Below are positions 8,999 to 17,587 of a DNA stretch of 33,601 bases, one piece after another. Source of the stretch: Acidobacteriota bacterium (GTDB lineage: Bacteria; Acidobacteriota; UBA6911); assembly GCA_003225335.1 (NCBI GenBank), contig QHZE01000419.1, positions 1 through 33,601 on the forward strand, given 5' to 3'. The notes beneath the pieces were generated by a model. It saw only the letters and a list, made by a program, of their open reading frames with translations. It was not told the DNA's origin and searched no databases. The translations under genes and the position numbers were made by a program. Position 1 is the stretch's first letter, and each line of letters opens with the position of its first letter.

Positions 8999-9916
8999 TC
9001 AGACGAGGGAGGAGCCGGTAAGAAGACGGTACGCTTCGAGATACTTCCCGGTTGTTCCTCGGACCACGCTGTCTGGCAGCTCCGGCCCGGGTGGCTGCTT
9101 GTTGAAATGGATGCGCTCGAGGTAGTCGCGTACATACTGCTTATCGAAGGACGGTTGCGGTCTGCCGGGACGGTAGAGGGTGCGCGGCCAGAAGCGCGAG
9201 GAGTCCGGCGTCAGGACTTCATCGCAGAGGATGATTTTACCGTCGTGGACGCCGAACTCAAATTTTGTATCTGCTATGATAATCCCCTTGGGAAACGCAT
9301 AGGCCGCCGCCTGCAAGTAGAGGGTAAGCGTCAGGCGCTTCAACTCGTCCGCAGTTTCTTTCCCGACAATCCGGACCACTTCCTCGAAGGGAATGTTGAT
9401 ATCGTGGCCTTTCTCGGCCTTCGTGGCAGGGGTGAACAATGGTTCGGGCAACTGGTCGCATTCCCGAAGCCCGGGAGACAGTTTGATTCCGCAGACGCTC
9501 CCGGATTCGCGGTACTCCTTCCAGCCGGACCCGACGAGATACCCGCGGGCAACGCATTCGACGGGGAACATCTCGGCCTTCAGTGTCAGCATGCCGCGGA
9601 AGCGCAGCACCTCGCGATGCGGCTGGAGCTCGTCAGGAAAGTCATCGACATCCGCGGTAACGAGATGATTTGGGACCGTGTCCCGGAACATATCAAACCA
9701 GAAGCGGGAGAGCTGGGTGAGCACCGCCCCCTTCATCGGGATCGGCGTCGGCAGCACGACGTCGAACGCTGAGATCCTGTCGGTGGCGATCATCAAGAGC
9801 ATGTCGCCGAATTCGTACACATCCCGCACCTTTCCGCGGCGCAGCAGGCAAAGGCCGTGCAGTTTGGTCTCGATGCAAACATTCGGGTCATTTTCCAGCG
9901 TAAAACTCTGTCCCAT
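8999..9916 (-). CDS. purC: SAICAR synthetase (phosphoribosylaminoimidazole-succinocarboxamide synthase)
   Basis: This enzyme joins CAIR and aspartate with ATP to make SAICAR in purine synthesis. The protein is 305 residues, the longer (about 300 aa) form of the family. Visible motifs: RRGKVRDVYEFGDMLLMIATDRISAFDVV (about 27-55), MFPVECVARGYLVGSGWKEY, GHDINIPFEEV, and IIADTKFEFGVHDGKIILCDEVLTPDSSRFWP near the C-terminus, which includes the SAICAR synthetase signature. No other pur gene is present, so it is a lone purine gene here. It follows smc with a heptamer hairpin between. The ATG at 9916 has AGGGG about 12 bases upstream and GAGG immediately before it. Confidence 0.97.
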   Translation of the reverse strand: MGQSFTLENDPNVCIETKLHGLCLLRRGKVRDVYEFGDMLLMIATDRISAFDVVLPTPIPMKGAVLTQLSRFWFDMFRDTVPNHLVTADVDDFPDELQPHREVLRFRGMLTLKAEMFPVECVARGYLVGSGWKEYRESGSVCGIKLSPGLRECDQLPEPLFTPATKAEKGHDINIPFEEVVRIVGKETADELKRLTLTLYLQAAAYAFPKGIIIADTKFEFGVHDGKIILCDEVLTPDSSRFWPRTLYRPGRPQPSFDKQYVRDYLERIHFNKQPPGPELPDSVVRGTTGKYLEAYRLLTGSSLV

Positions 9917-9960
9917 ACCTCACCAGCCCCTTTCTGGTAGATACCTCCGTTAAAAAACCC

Positions 9961-10028
9961 GATTGACGATTTACGATTGACGATTTGGAAATTGTCAATC
10001 GTCAATCGTAAATCGTCAATCGTCAATT
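9961..10028. repeat. Heptamer-unit hairpin (GATTGAC type) abutting the smc stop codon
   Basis: The left arm is GATTGAC, GATTTAC, GATTGAC, GATTTGG (9961-9988). After about five bases the right arm is GTCAATC, GTCAATC, GTAAATC, GTCAATC, GTCAATT (9994-10028). The period is exactly 7 throughout. The right arm runs into the smc TGA (10028-10030), so the smc transcript would fold into a nearly perfect hairpin straight after the stop. Confidence 0.9.
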
Positions 10029-13000
10029 CACAGAGCCCGGAAGTCGACGCTTACGACTTTTGAAACGCCGGGTTCTTCCATGGTCACACCATAGAGAGTG
10101 TTGGCGATCTGCATGGTCTTCTTGTTGTGGGTTATAAGAATGAACTGCGTGTCCTTGCTCAACTCGGTAATGAGCTGGGTGAACCGCAGGACATTTGCGT
10201 CGTCGAGCGGAGCGTCCACTTCGTCCAGGACACAGAACGGGCTGGGTCGATAATGGAATATTGCAATAAGAAGGGCGAGCGCCGTCAGAGCCTTCTCACC
10301 GCCGGAGAGCAGCAGCACGCTTTGCAAGCGCTTGCCCGGAGGTTGGGCGATAATGTCGATGCCGCTTTCCAGCACATCCCCCTCGTCCAGAAGGCGCAGA
10401 TCGCTTTGCCCTCCCTTGAACAACATCTGAAAGACATCGATGAAATTCTCCCGGATCCTTGTGAACGCCTCTTGAAATTGCTCGATGGATCTTCGGTTTA
10501 TCTCCGCAATTGCTTTCTGCGTGTCGGCAATCGACTTTTCGATGTCGGCCCGCTGCTTGCCCTGGAACTGGTAGCGTTCCTCCAGTTCCTGGTACTCCTC
10601 GAGGGCTCTCATATTGACCGCGCCAAAATGGTCCAGCCGATCGCGGAACTGATCGTGCTGCTGGCAGACCTCGTCATAGTCTCGTTGCCAGTCCCCTTCC
10701 GGGATCTGGCTGATCATATCGGAAAGCGGAACATGATACTCCACCTCGCAGAGACGGGACAGATGATCGAGATCGTTGTCGAGACGAGTCTTTTCGATTT
10801 CGATTCTGCTCCGCGACTCCATCGCAGCTTCTCGCTCGCCATGGAGCTGGCCCACGCTTTCTTCGATCGCGGCGAGCGCCTGCCTTTCGCCGCTTAACTG
10901 CTGTTGCCTCTCGGAAACAGCGATCTCCGCAAGCTGGAGATCCCGGGCCAGACCCGCGAGGCGTTCCTCAGCATCGCGCTGCTCGCGCTCCAGCACTTCG
11001 GACAAGGCCAGAATGCTTTCGCTTTCGTGTTCCATGGCTCCGATTCGCGCCTGCACCTCGGATTCGTCTCGTAGAAGACGGTTCAATTCCGACTCCGAGC
11101 TCGACTTCCGTTCCTGCCGGGCCGCCTGGGCCACAGAGAGCGACGCCAGCTGCTTCGAAAGCGCGAGGGTGTCGGCTTTCAGGGAATCCAGCTGCAAACC
11201 GAGGTCGCGCAACTCCTGCTCGCCGCTACGGCTGGCTACTTCAATTTCTTCGATATCGGCCGCCGCTTCCTTCATCTTCAATTCGAGATCCTGCTTCTCC
11301 GCCAACAACTGCGACAGTTCAGCGCTGGTGACGTTCTCGGTCTGGTCGAGCTTCTGAATCTCCGACTCCAGGCGGCCGATGAAATGATGCAGTCCCACAG
11401 CCTCCATTTCAAGCCGGCGCATTTCCGCGGAAGAGGTTTTGAGCGATTCCTCGATGCCGGACTGCTCTTCTTTAAGCCGCGCCAGCCGCTCCCGGGCCAC
11501 GTGAATTTTTCCACGAAGGGCTTCAAGCCTGACTTCCAATTCCCGCTTCTCACGTTTCAGGGCGAGGAACCCTGCCATGGCTTTGCGCTCCCCTACCGCG
11601 GACAGAGTCCCGCGAGGGGAGTAGGATTCGCCGCCCAAAGTGAGGAAGCTGATTCCCTCGGCTGTTTCGGCGGCACGGAAGGCGGTAGGGAGATCGGTGA
11701 CCATCACCGTGGAGGCAAACTCGGGCAGCGCGCGTTCAAAGGCGTGCCGGACATCTTCCTGCATGCGCAAGAGATCATCCAGGTAGCCGATGATCCCGTC
11801 TCCGGACAGGCAGGGCCGCGGAACCGAGCGGCCGTTGGCGCGTGCGTCGCGCAGAGCGAGGAAGGTGCACTTGCCGGCTCCAATTTGTTTGAGCCGCTCC
11901 ACATTGTGGACCGCCTCCTCAAGGCCCTCGACCAGAATGTACTGGAGGGGATCGTCAAGATAGCTTTCGATCGCGGCCTCGTACCGAGGATCGGTTTCAA
12001 CGTAGTCTGCGAGAGTATGGGCCGGCGCGAATTCCTCTCCGGGCAGGTGCGTGGAGAGGAATTTCTGCACCCCTTCGGAGTAGTTGCTCCGCCTTCGCTC
12101 CACCTCCTCCAGAGAAGAGTACCGGTGCTGCATAAGGCTGTGCTCCTCCTGGATCTCCACAATCTCGTTGGAAACCTGCTCGATGCTCTGAGCCAGCGCG
12201 GCGGCGCGGCGCTCCGCCTCCTCGTGAGCTGCGGCCATTGCCCGCTGACCTAGCGCGTTCGTCTCCCCCTGCTCTTTCAGCCCGGAAAGTTGAGACAGAA
12301 GATTCGCGCGTTCCTGCAGGCCGCTCGCGCGCTCCTCCAGCAACCGGCCGGAGCGAGCCTCGATGCGTTGCGAGTTTTCCTGGCAGCGCCACTGAAGATT
12401 TCTCAAGTCCGACAGTCTTCCAGCACCGTTCAGGAGCGAAGAACGCAGCTCTTCCATCCGGCCTTCCGTCTGCTCTATCGAGACAACGAGGAGCTCGCTG
12501 CGCTCCTGTTCCTGCTCCACCACCTTCTGTTCGCGCTCGATCTCCTCGATGAGGCGCCGCAGCGCGAGCTCGAGACCCTTCCTTTCCTTAGCGATCCCAT
12601 GCGCGCGCCCTTCATCGGCGTTGCGGGCACGGTGGATATCTTGAAGACGCCTGCCTAGTTCCGTCTTCTGATTCTCCTGGCGTTGACGCAGGCTGCTCGC
12701 GCGCTCCACATCGAGTTTGAGGCTCGCGAGATTCTCGCGTTCGCGGTTTAGAAGTTCTTCCTGCTGGAGGCAGGCTTCCCGGCGCAGCACGCGGGCCTGA
12801 TCGAGCCGCGCAAGCTCCGCCAGAAGCGCCTGCTCCTGCTCTTGCGCAGATCTCAGGCGCTCGGAACAAAGCCCCAATTTTTGCTGGAGCTGCCTCTGCT
12901 CCATTGCCAGTTTCAGCTTGTGCAGGCCGCGCATTTCCTCACGCAGGCGGCCGTACCGCCGGGCCTTGGCAGCCTGGCGTTTGAGGGATTCGAGCTGTCG

Positions 13001-13615
13001 CTCCAGCTCGCGAATAATGTCGTTCACCCGTAGAAGGTTGTGCTGCGCGAGCTCCAGCTTCGTCTCTGCCGAATAGCGCCGGGCCTTGAACAAGGTAATC
13101 CGCGCCGCTTCCTCAATCAGGCTCCTGCGGTCGGCAGGTTTCGAGCTGAGAATCTGTCCGATCCGGCCCTGCTCGATAAGCGCATAGGAGTTCGGCCCCA
13201 GGCCGCTCCCTTCAAAGAGCGCCTGAATATCCCGCAGTCGACAACGACGGCCGTCCAGCTGATATTCGCTCTCGCCGGAACGATAGAGCACACGCCCTAC
13301 GGTGAAACCCTCCGGGCTCAACTCCAGGCCTTCGGGCACCTGGAGGCTTTCCGGCAAACGGAGCGTCAGAATAACCTGGGCCATGCTGGTGGCTTTGCGC
13401 GTCTGGGTGCCGTTGAAGATCACCCCCTCCATCCTGTCGGTACGCAGGATTTTCGCGCTCTGCTCGCCTACGACCCAGCTAATCGCATCGGCAATGTTGC
13501 TCTTGCCGCAACCATTCGGGCCAACAATAGCTGTAGTTCCTTCGTCGAAAATCAGCTCCGTGCGGTCGCAGAAGGATTTGAACCCTACGAGATCCAACTT
13601 CTGAATCTGCTGCAT
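10028..13615 (-). CDS. smc: Chromosome segregation protein SMC
   Basis: This is the ATPase that compacts and segregates the chromosome together with ScpA/ScpB. The 1195 residues match the family. Order: N-terminal ATPase head with Walker A GPNGCGKSN (about 32-40) and FKSF near residue 12; a long heptad-rich coiled coil; the hinge around 500-680 (GEEFAPAHTLADYVETDPRYEAAIES... FLTLGGESYSPRG); a second coiled coil; then the C-terminal head with LSGGEKALTALALL from 1103 and Walker B VLDEVDAPLD with D1131/E1132. The ATG at 13615 lies 3 bp after the stop of the alpha/beta-hydrolase gene, with AGG overlapping that stop, so the two are coupled. ScpA and ScpB are not in this window. Confidence 0.97.
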   Translation of the reverse strand: MQQIQKLDLVGFKSFCDRTELIFDEGTTAIVGPNGCGKSNIADAISWVVGEQSAKILRTDRMEGVIFNGTQTRKATSMAQVILTLRLPESLQVPEGLELSPEGFTVGRVLYRSGESEYQLDGRRCRLRDIQALFEGSGLGPNSYALIEQGRIGQILSSKPADRRSLIEEAARITLFKARRYSAETKLELAQHNLLRVNDIIRELERQLESLKRQAAKARRYGRLREEMRGLHKLKLAMEQRQLQQKLGLCSERLRSAQEQEQALLAELARLDQARVLRREACLQQEELLNRERENLASLKLDVERASSLRQRQENQKTELGRRLQDIHRARNADEGRAHGIAKERKGLELALRRLIEEIEREQKVVEQEQERSELLVVSIEQTEGRMEELRSSLLNGAGRLSDLRNLQWRCQENSQRIEARSGRLLEERASGLQERANLLSQLSGLKEQGETNALGQRAMAAAHEEAERRAAALAQSIEQVSNEIVEIQEEHSLMQHRYSSLEEVERRRSNYSEGVQKFLSTHLPGEEFAPAHTLADYVETDPRYEAAIESYLDDPLQYILVEGLEEAVHNVERLKQIGAGKCTFLALRDARANGRSVPRPCLSGDGIIGYLDDLLRMQEDVRHAFERALPEFASTVMVTDLPTAFRAAETAEGISFLTLGGESYSPRGTLSAVGERKAMAGFLALKREKRELEVRLEALRGKIHVARERLARLKEEQSGIEESLKTSSAEMRRLEMEAVGLHHFIGRLESEIQKLDQTENVTSAELSQLLAEKQDLELKMKEAAADIEEIEVASRSGEQELRDLGLQLDSLKADTLALSKQLASLSVAQAARQERKSSSESELNRLLRDESEVQARIGAMEHESESILALSEVLEREQRDAEERLAGLARDLQLAEIAVSERQQQLSGERQALAAIEESVGQLHGEREAAMESRSRIEIEKTRLDNDLDHLSRLCEVEYHVPLSDMISQIPEGDWQRDYDEVCQQHDQFRDRLDHFGAVNMRALEEYQELEERYQFQGKQRADIEKSIADTQKAIAEINRRSIEQFQEAFTRIRENFIDVFQMLFKGGQSDLRLLDEGDVLESGIDIIAQPPGKRLQSVLLLSGGEKALTALALLIAIFHYRPSPFCVLDEVDAPLDDANVLRFTQLITELSKDTQFILITHNKKTMQIANTLYGVTMEEPGVSKVVSVDFRAL

Positions 13616-13618
13616 CCC

Positions 13619-14563
13619 TTACCTTGGCTCTCGCGGGGGGATCGGATTCAAGGGGAGATTGGACATAAAGAAGTTCGCGACATGACGGTTGTAATCCTTG
13701 AGGCTCTCTGCAGTCATTACATGCGCGCGCGCTCCGGGAAGAAAGAGCATCTCTTTCTGCGGTTGCAGCCGGGAATAGAGCCGGGTTACCAGCGGAGCGA
13801 TCTCCGGCCGGTTTTCCCCCTGGATGAACAATATGTTGCGATCTGACAGCGACTCCACCGGGATCTGTGCATTGAACGAGCCTTTCGAATCTATCATATA
13901 GAGTCTGAACGCCTGCCACATTGCAAGAGCCAGAAGCCGGTTGTCCGAGCCCAATTCTTCGCGCATCTTCACCGCAAGAAAGTCAAAGATCCTGTCATAG
14001 GGCGAATCTGCAGCAATGGCGCGCACTTGACTTCGCGCCGCTCCCACCATCAAAGCGGCTCGCGCGCCTATGTCCACCCCCCATATCCCCGCGCGCTCGC
14101 GGTTGACGCCCGGGCGAGCCAGCAGGAAATCCAGCGCCGCCTGCATGTCGTCCGTTTCCAACAATCCCAGCGTGCTTTTTCTCTCAGTCGCCGCGCCGCA
14201 CCCGCGCTGCTCGTAGATCAGAAGATGGAAGCCATTCTCCCTTAGAAGGAGCGCAAGACTCAGAGCATCCGCCCGGTTCATGCCATACCCGGGCGCAAGA
14301 ATTATCCCTGGCGCATTATCACTGGCGCCGGCGATCCACCAACCGGCAAACTCCGTCCCGTCCGTGGATGTCCACCTGACGTCCTGCGCGGGAAGAAGAA
14401 AAAGCGAGGGATTTGCCGACTCCTGAGCGGGAGCCGGATGCGTAATACGATAGACACTCAGGCCGAGAAAAACCGCCAGACCTGCCAGAAGAATCAGCAC
14501 GCCCGGGAGGACCACCCAAAGAAACTTCTTTAGTCTAACTTGCGCCGGAACCTTACGCCGCAT
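13619..14563 (-). CDS. Membrane-anchored alpha/beta-hydrolase with Asp at the nucleophile position
   Basis: This is a 314-residue protein. An N-terminal anchor (about 14-40, very hydrophobic) is followed by an alpha/beta-hydrolase core: PGIILAPGYGMNRADAL (85-101), HLLIYEQRGCGAA (oxyanion and turn region), the nucleophile elbow IWGVDIGARAALMVG (160-174), ILFIQGENRPEIAP (244-257) and GARAHVMTAES with H281. The usual elbow is G-x-S-x-G; here it reads GVDIG with Asp164 (codon GAC). The usual acid position after the ILFIxG strand has E250/N251. Either this uses an Asp nucleophile, as dehalogenases and epoxide hydrolases do, or it has lost classical esterase activity. The closest general family is the BAAT/DUF-type extracytoplasmic hydrolases. 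It precedes smc by 3 bp. Confidence 0.82.
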   Translation of the reverse strand: MRRKVPAQVRLKKFLWVVLPGVLILLAGLAVFLGLSVYRITHPAPAQESANPSLFLLPAQDVRWTSTDGTEFAGWWIAGASDNAPGIILAPGYGMNRADALSLALLLRENGFHLLIYEQRGCGAATERKSTLGLLETDDMQAALDFLLARPGVNRERAGIWGVDIGARAALMVGAARSQVRAIAADSPYDRIFDFLAVKMREELGSDNRLLALAMWQAFRLYMIDSKGSFNAQIPVESLSDRNILFIQGENRPEIAPLVTRLYSRLQPQKEMLFLPGARAHVMTAESLKDYNRHVANFFMSNLPLNPIPPREPR

Positions 14564-14616
14564 CTGAACCTGCCTTAGACTAAACTATCTGTTTCCCTGC
14601 AATAAACGGCGCCCAC

Positions 14617-14690
14617 TATACCACGGATGATTCGGGAATCACCAAGAATCATCGAATTAACTAACCCAAGATATCGTGGTTCGCGTGATT
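14617..14690. repeat. Degenerate inverted repeat between mobA and the hydrolase gene
   Basis: TACCACGGATGATTCGGG at the left and ATATCGTGGTTCGCGTGATT at the right pair imperfectly through CCACGGAT/ATCGTGG and GAATCAC/GTGATTC. The units resemble the ACGGAT/GAATC octamer remnants at 8769-8810. It lies about 40 bp from the mobA stop. I read it as an eroded octamer-type hairpin. Confidence 0.4.
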
Positions 14691-14728
14691 CTGTCTACCA
14701 CATATTGTGACACTGCCGGAGAATCTTC

Positions 14729-15325
14729 CTAGAACAGGCCGAAATTCTCCAAATCCTCCGGGGAGTTAAGGTTACACAAGTCGCCTGTCTGGAACATACC
14801 CTCTTCCGGACCGAGGAGTCGAACCTGCAGCGATCCTTCGTCAAAGATCCCAGTCATCTTGTTGACCCCTGACAAAAGGTTTTTTTCTATGGCGGGGAGG
14901 CATGTCTTCCGATAGAGCCCGCATAGCGGGTGGAAACGACCATCCGCAGTTCGGGGAATAACAGCGTCGGAATCTCCAAGGTTCGCGACGAGGTTTCGAA
15001 GCAGTGGTTCACCAACGCGCGGCAAATCGCAGGCAAGCAGGAGGACGAGTGGACGGCCGGTGTGTCGCATTCCGGAATGCAGGCCCGCCAGTGGTCCTTG
15101 GCCCTGGTAGACATCCTGAATTACGGGAAGGCCAAGAAACTCGTACTTGAATTGGTCGTTGGCAGAGATCCAGATCTCGTCTGTGATCATGCGGACCCGA
15201 TCCACAATTGTGCCGATCAGAGACCGCCCTTGGAGAACAAGTAAGGCTTTGTCTGTTCCCATCCGGCGACTGTTCCCACCTGCGAGGATGACCGCGCTCA
15301 GATCCGGGATCCGGAGAACGGACAT
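14729..15325 (-). CDS. mobA: Molybdenum cofactor guanylyltransferase
   Basis: This enzyme attaches GMP from GTP to molybdopterin to give the guanine-dinucleotide cofactor. The 198 residues match the family. The nucleotide-binding signature VILAGGNSRRMGTDKALL occupies about 12-29. LVLLLACDLPRVGEPLL (the metal-binding Asp in ACDLP) and DAVIPRTADGRFHPLCGLYRK are characteristic. The C-terminus contains DLCNLNSPEDLE, the usual NTPEDL-type motif. No molybdoenzyme or other moa/moe gene is nearby, so the client is unknown. The ATG at 15325 has AGG about 6 bases upstream. The gene diverges from the S55-like gene. Confidence 0.93.
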   Translation of the reverse strand: MSVLRIPDLSAVILAGGNSRRMGTDKALLVLQGRSLIGTIVDRVRMITDEIWISANDQFKYEFLGLPVIQDVYQGQGPLAGLHSGMRHTGRPLVLLLACDLPRVGEPLLRNLVANLGDSDAVIPRTADGRFHPLCGLYRKTCLPAIEKNLLSGVNKMTGIFDEGSLQVRLLGPEEGMFQTGDLCNLNSPEDLENFGLF

Positions 15326-15404
15326 AACAGCCTGTCTCTCAAAGAAACAAGATTATATCGAAAAAGCGAACTCAAACGGTACAAGGTAAATTGCAATAAA
15401 TAAC

Positions 15405-15513
15405 GAACACGGCTATCTTCGGAGCTCAGCCTTTGGCCCGCTTGCAGATCGAACTCGGACGGCAGCCTAAAGGCTGAACTCCAAATCTCATCTGTGTTCA
15501 TCGGTGGTTTCAT
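15405..15513. repeat. Nested inverted repeat in the mobA/S55 divergent gap
   Basis: GGAGCTCAGCCTTTGG (15421-15436) pairs with CCTAAAGGCTGAACTCC (15466-15482). An outer pair GAACAC (15405-15410) and GTGTTC (15494-15499) encloses it. The right flank, TGTGTTCATCGGTGGTTTC, is shared almost exactly with the element between nuoG and nuoH (30638-30706), including a trailing TCTAG. So this is a dispersed repeat with a different inner hairpin. Confidence 0.6.
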
Positions 15514-15554
15514 CATAGTCTAGGTTCGTGAGATTCGTCGTGGCGCGGTGCGGC

Positions 15555-15584
15555 TTGACCCCGATGTTCACCGGGTTCTATACT
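15555..15584 (+). promoter_or_regulatory. Candidate promoter of the S55-like gene
   Basis: TTGACC (15555-15560) and TATACT (15579-15584) with an 18-bp spacer. The implied transcription start, near 15591, lies after an upstream in-frame ATG at 15548 and before the ATG at 15614, so the promoter supports the later start. Confidence 0.5.
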
Positions 15585-15613
15585 TCCATCTTTACCGAGG
15601 AAAGGTTGGAAAA

Positions 15614-17443
15614 ATGACGCGAAGGCGGCTCCTCATCGCGGCGGCTGTTGCGGTGCTTTGCGTATCACCGAATGCCTGGCCGCGCCAGGAGTTCTTCCCT
15701 GTGGAGGAATTACGACCTGGCATGAAGGGAACCGGCAGAACCTGTTACCAGGGGAGCGCGCCTGAGGAGTTTCAGGTAGAAATACTTGGCGTGCTCCGGG
15801 GCGTCGGACCGGGCGCGGACGCCGTGCTGGCACGCTTGAGCGGGGGGCCGCTGGAAAAAACCGGGGTCTTCGAGGGAATGAGTGGAAGTCCGGTTTTCAT
15901 TGATGGAAAGCTCCTCGGAGCTGTGGCCTTCTCTTTTCAATTTCCCAAGGAAGCGATCGGCGGCATCACGCCCATACGTCAGATGGTGGATGCATTCAAA
16001 GAGCAGCCGATAGAAAGCGGATCCGCCAGCGGGGGAAAAGTTCTCAAGAAGAGCATGCTTTGGAACTACCAGTTACAGCCTCCCGATGCGGCTTTGAACG
16101 ACTATGGATTGTGGGCGAACCCAAGCGACACACGCGCGCAGACTGCGCTGGCGGCCTTCCCCGGTCATGCTCTCGTTCCCATCGCGACTCCTCTGAATCT
16201 CGCCGGTTTTAGCCCTAAAGCGCTTCAGGTTTTCACGCCGCATCTGCGCAATCTCGGCCTCACCGCTCTCCAGGGCTCCGGCGCGCGGGCAAGCACAGGC
16301 AATACACCGCCTCTTGAGCCCGGCTCCAACATCGTCGTGCCTCTCGTGCGCGGGGACATGGACGTCGCCGCGGGCGGGACTGTCACGTATATTGAGGGTA
16401 ACAAGGTCTACGCCTTCGGGCATCCTCTTTTCAATCTGGGTTTCGCGGAATTGCCGATGCACAAGGGGCGGGCTATCACCGTGTTTCCCAGTCTGCAAAG
16501 TTCCTTCAAGGTCCTCGAAACCACAGAACCCGTAGGGACGATCCGCCAGGACAGAGGCTCCGGAATCTTTGGCATTCTCGGCGAGAAAGCGAAAATGATC
16601 CCGATCAACGTCCGGCTTGCAACGAGCCGCGGTGTCAAGAAGACTCTGAAATACGAAATCGCCCGAGACAGGTTTCTGACGCCGTTCCTTGTCAATTTCA
16701 CCGTCTTCAACAGCATCATCTCTTCCGAACGGGGTTTGGGTGTGTCCACGGTGGAACTGAAGGGGAAGATCAACATCAAAGGAGAACAGCCGGTCGAGAT
16801 TGAAAACCGGTTTTCTTCTGAAAGCAACTCGCCCGTAATCGCTTCGCTTTCGATCGCCGTACCCGTGAGTTTTCTGCTGTCCTCCGGGTATAAAAACCTC
16901 GAGTTCGAAAATATCGATCTCGACATTGCGGCGGTTGAAGATGATCGGGCTGCGGTACTCGACTCGGTCCGCTTGGACCGGCCGGAGCTCAAGGCGGGTG
17001 AAGCGCTCAATCTGGATCTTTTCTACAGAAAGACCGATGGAGAGGTCGTACAGGATTCCTACCCGGTCAGAATCCCCCCCGACGTGACGCCGGGACCGAT
17101 CCATATGCTGATCGCGGACGGGACGAGCTTGATGTCCATGGACGCGCGGGAGCAGGGAGAAGACTTCATCCCGCGGGATTTGAGCCAACTGATCAAGTTC
17201 ATCAACAACCTCAGGAAAAACGACCGTTTGTACATACGAATCTTCCGGCGCGAGGCGGGAGCTGTAGTCAAAGGAGAAGGGCTCCCTGGCCTCCCTCCGT
17301 CCGTCCTTTCGATACTCAGATCCAATCGCAACGCGGGAGGGATGAACCCGATCCAGACCTCAACTTTCATGGAGTACGAACTGCCGCCCTCTGACTATGT
17401 TATAGCGGGCTCGAAGATTCTCACACTCCAGATCAAACCCTGA
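15614..17443 (+). CDS. Exported S55/SpoIVB-peptidase-like protein, permuted domain order
   Basis: The protein is 609 residues. A signal peptide (RRRLLIAAAVAVLCVSPNAWP, about 3-23) is followed by ELRPGMKGTGRTCYQG, EEFQVEILGVL, and the S55 serine motif EGMSGSPVFIDGKLLGAV (87-104). A second block follows about 150 residues later: GGTVTYIEGNKVYAFGHPLF with H270, then GSGIFGILGEKAKMIPINV. In SpoIVB the GH block precedes the GMSGSP block; here the order is swapped. The remaining 300 residues are beta-rich and unassigned. Peptidase activity is not assured, since no Asp sits where SpoIVB has its catalytic Asp; D69 is the nearest. The start at 15614 is supported by GAGGAAAGG, the signal peptide and the promoter; the open frame from 15548 is rejected. 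Confidence 0.8.
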   Translation: MTRRRLLIAAAVAVLCVSPNAWPRQEFFPVEELRPGMKGTGRTCYQGSAPEEFQVEILGVLRGVGPGADAVLARLSGGPLEKTGVFEGMSGSPVFIDGKLLGAVAFSFQFPKEAIGGITPIRQMVDAFKEQPIESGSASGGKVLKKSMLWNYQLQPPDAALNDYGLWANPSDTRAQTALAAFPGHALVPIATPLNLAGFSPKALQVFTPHLRNLGLTALQGSGARASTGNTPPLEPGSNIVVPLVRGDMDVAAGGTVTYIEGNKVYAFGHPLFNLGFAELPMHKGRAITVFPSLQSSFKVLETTEPVGTIRQDRGSGIFGILGEKAKMIPINVRLATSRGVKKTLKYEIARDRFLTPFLVNFTVFNSIISSERGLGVSTVELKGKINIKGEQPVEIENRFSSESNSPVIASLSIAVPVSFLLSSGYKNLEFENIDLDIAAVEDDRAAVLDSVRLDRPELKAGEALNLDLFYRKTDGEVVQDSYPVRIPPDVTPGPIHMLIADGTSLMSMDAREQGEDFIPRDLSQLIKFINNLRKNDRLYIRIFRREAGAVVKGEGLPGLPPSVLSILRSNRNAGGMNPIQTSTFMEYELPPSDYVIAGSKILTLQIKP

Positions 17444-17474
17444 TTTTGCCAAATGGCAAATGACTTATGGAAAA

Positions 17475-17565
17475 CGCTTCGTGATTCTTCGCGTCTTCGT
17501 GTCTTCGTGGTGGATTGGGGACAGGCTTTACCACGAAGGCGCGAAGACGCGAAGAATCGCCAAGT
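17475..17565. repeat. Octamer-unit hairpin between the S55-like and propeller genes
   Basis: The left arm has GATTCTTC, GCGTCTTC, GTGTCTTC, GTGG (17483-17510). The right arm is the inverse, CACGAAGG, CGCGAAGA, CGCGAAGA, ATCGCCAAG (17532-17564). Just upstream, TTTGCCAAATGGCAAATGAC (17446-17465) looks like one arm of a heptamer element without its partner. The right arm ends about 22 bp before the start codon of the propeller gene, so it may sequester or insulate that start. Confidence 0.8.
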
Positions 17566-17587
17566 TTTTGGTTGCGGCTGAGCACGC

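Noticed and set aside
9961-10028. CRISPR-like short repeats
   Set aside because: Units are 7 bp, contiguous and inverted about a centre; there are no unique spacers between 20-40-bp repeats and no cas gene.
11384-12253. 289-codon open frame antisense to smc
   Set aside because: Shadow of the smc hinge and coiled-coil region; no motif and no start signal.
15548-15613. 22-residue N-terminal extension of the S55-like protein
   Set aside because: A good promoter (15555-15584) lies inside it, and the signal peptide starts at the ATG at 15614 behind a good ribosome-binding site.
16073-17188. 371-codon open frame antisense to the S55-like gene
   Set aside because: Arg/Asp-rich composition without motifs, fully inside a gene with signal peptide and family motifs on the other strand.
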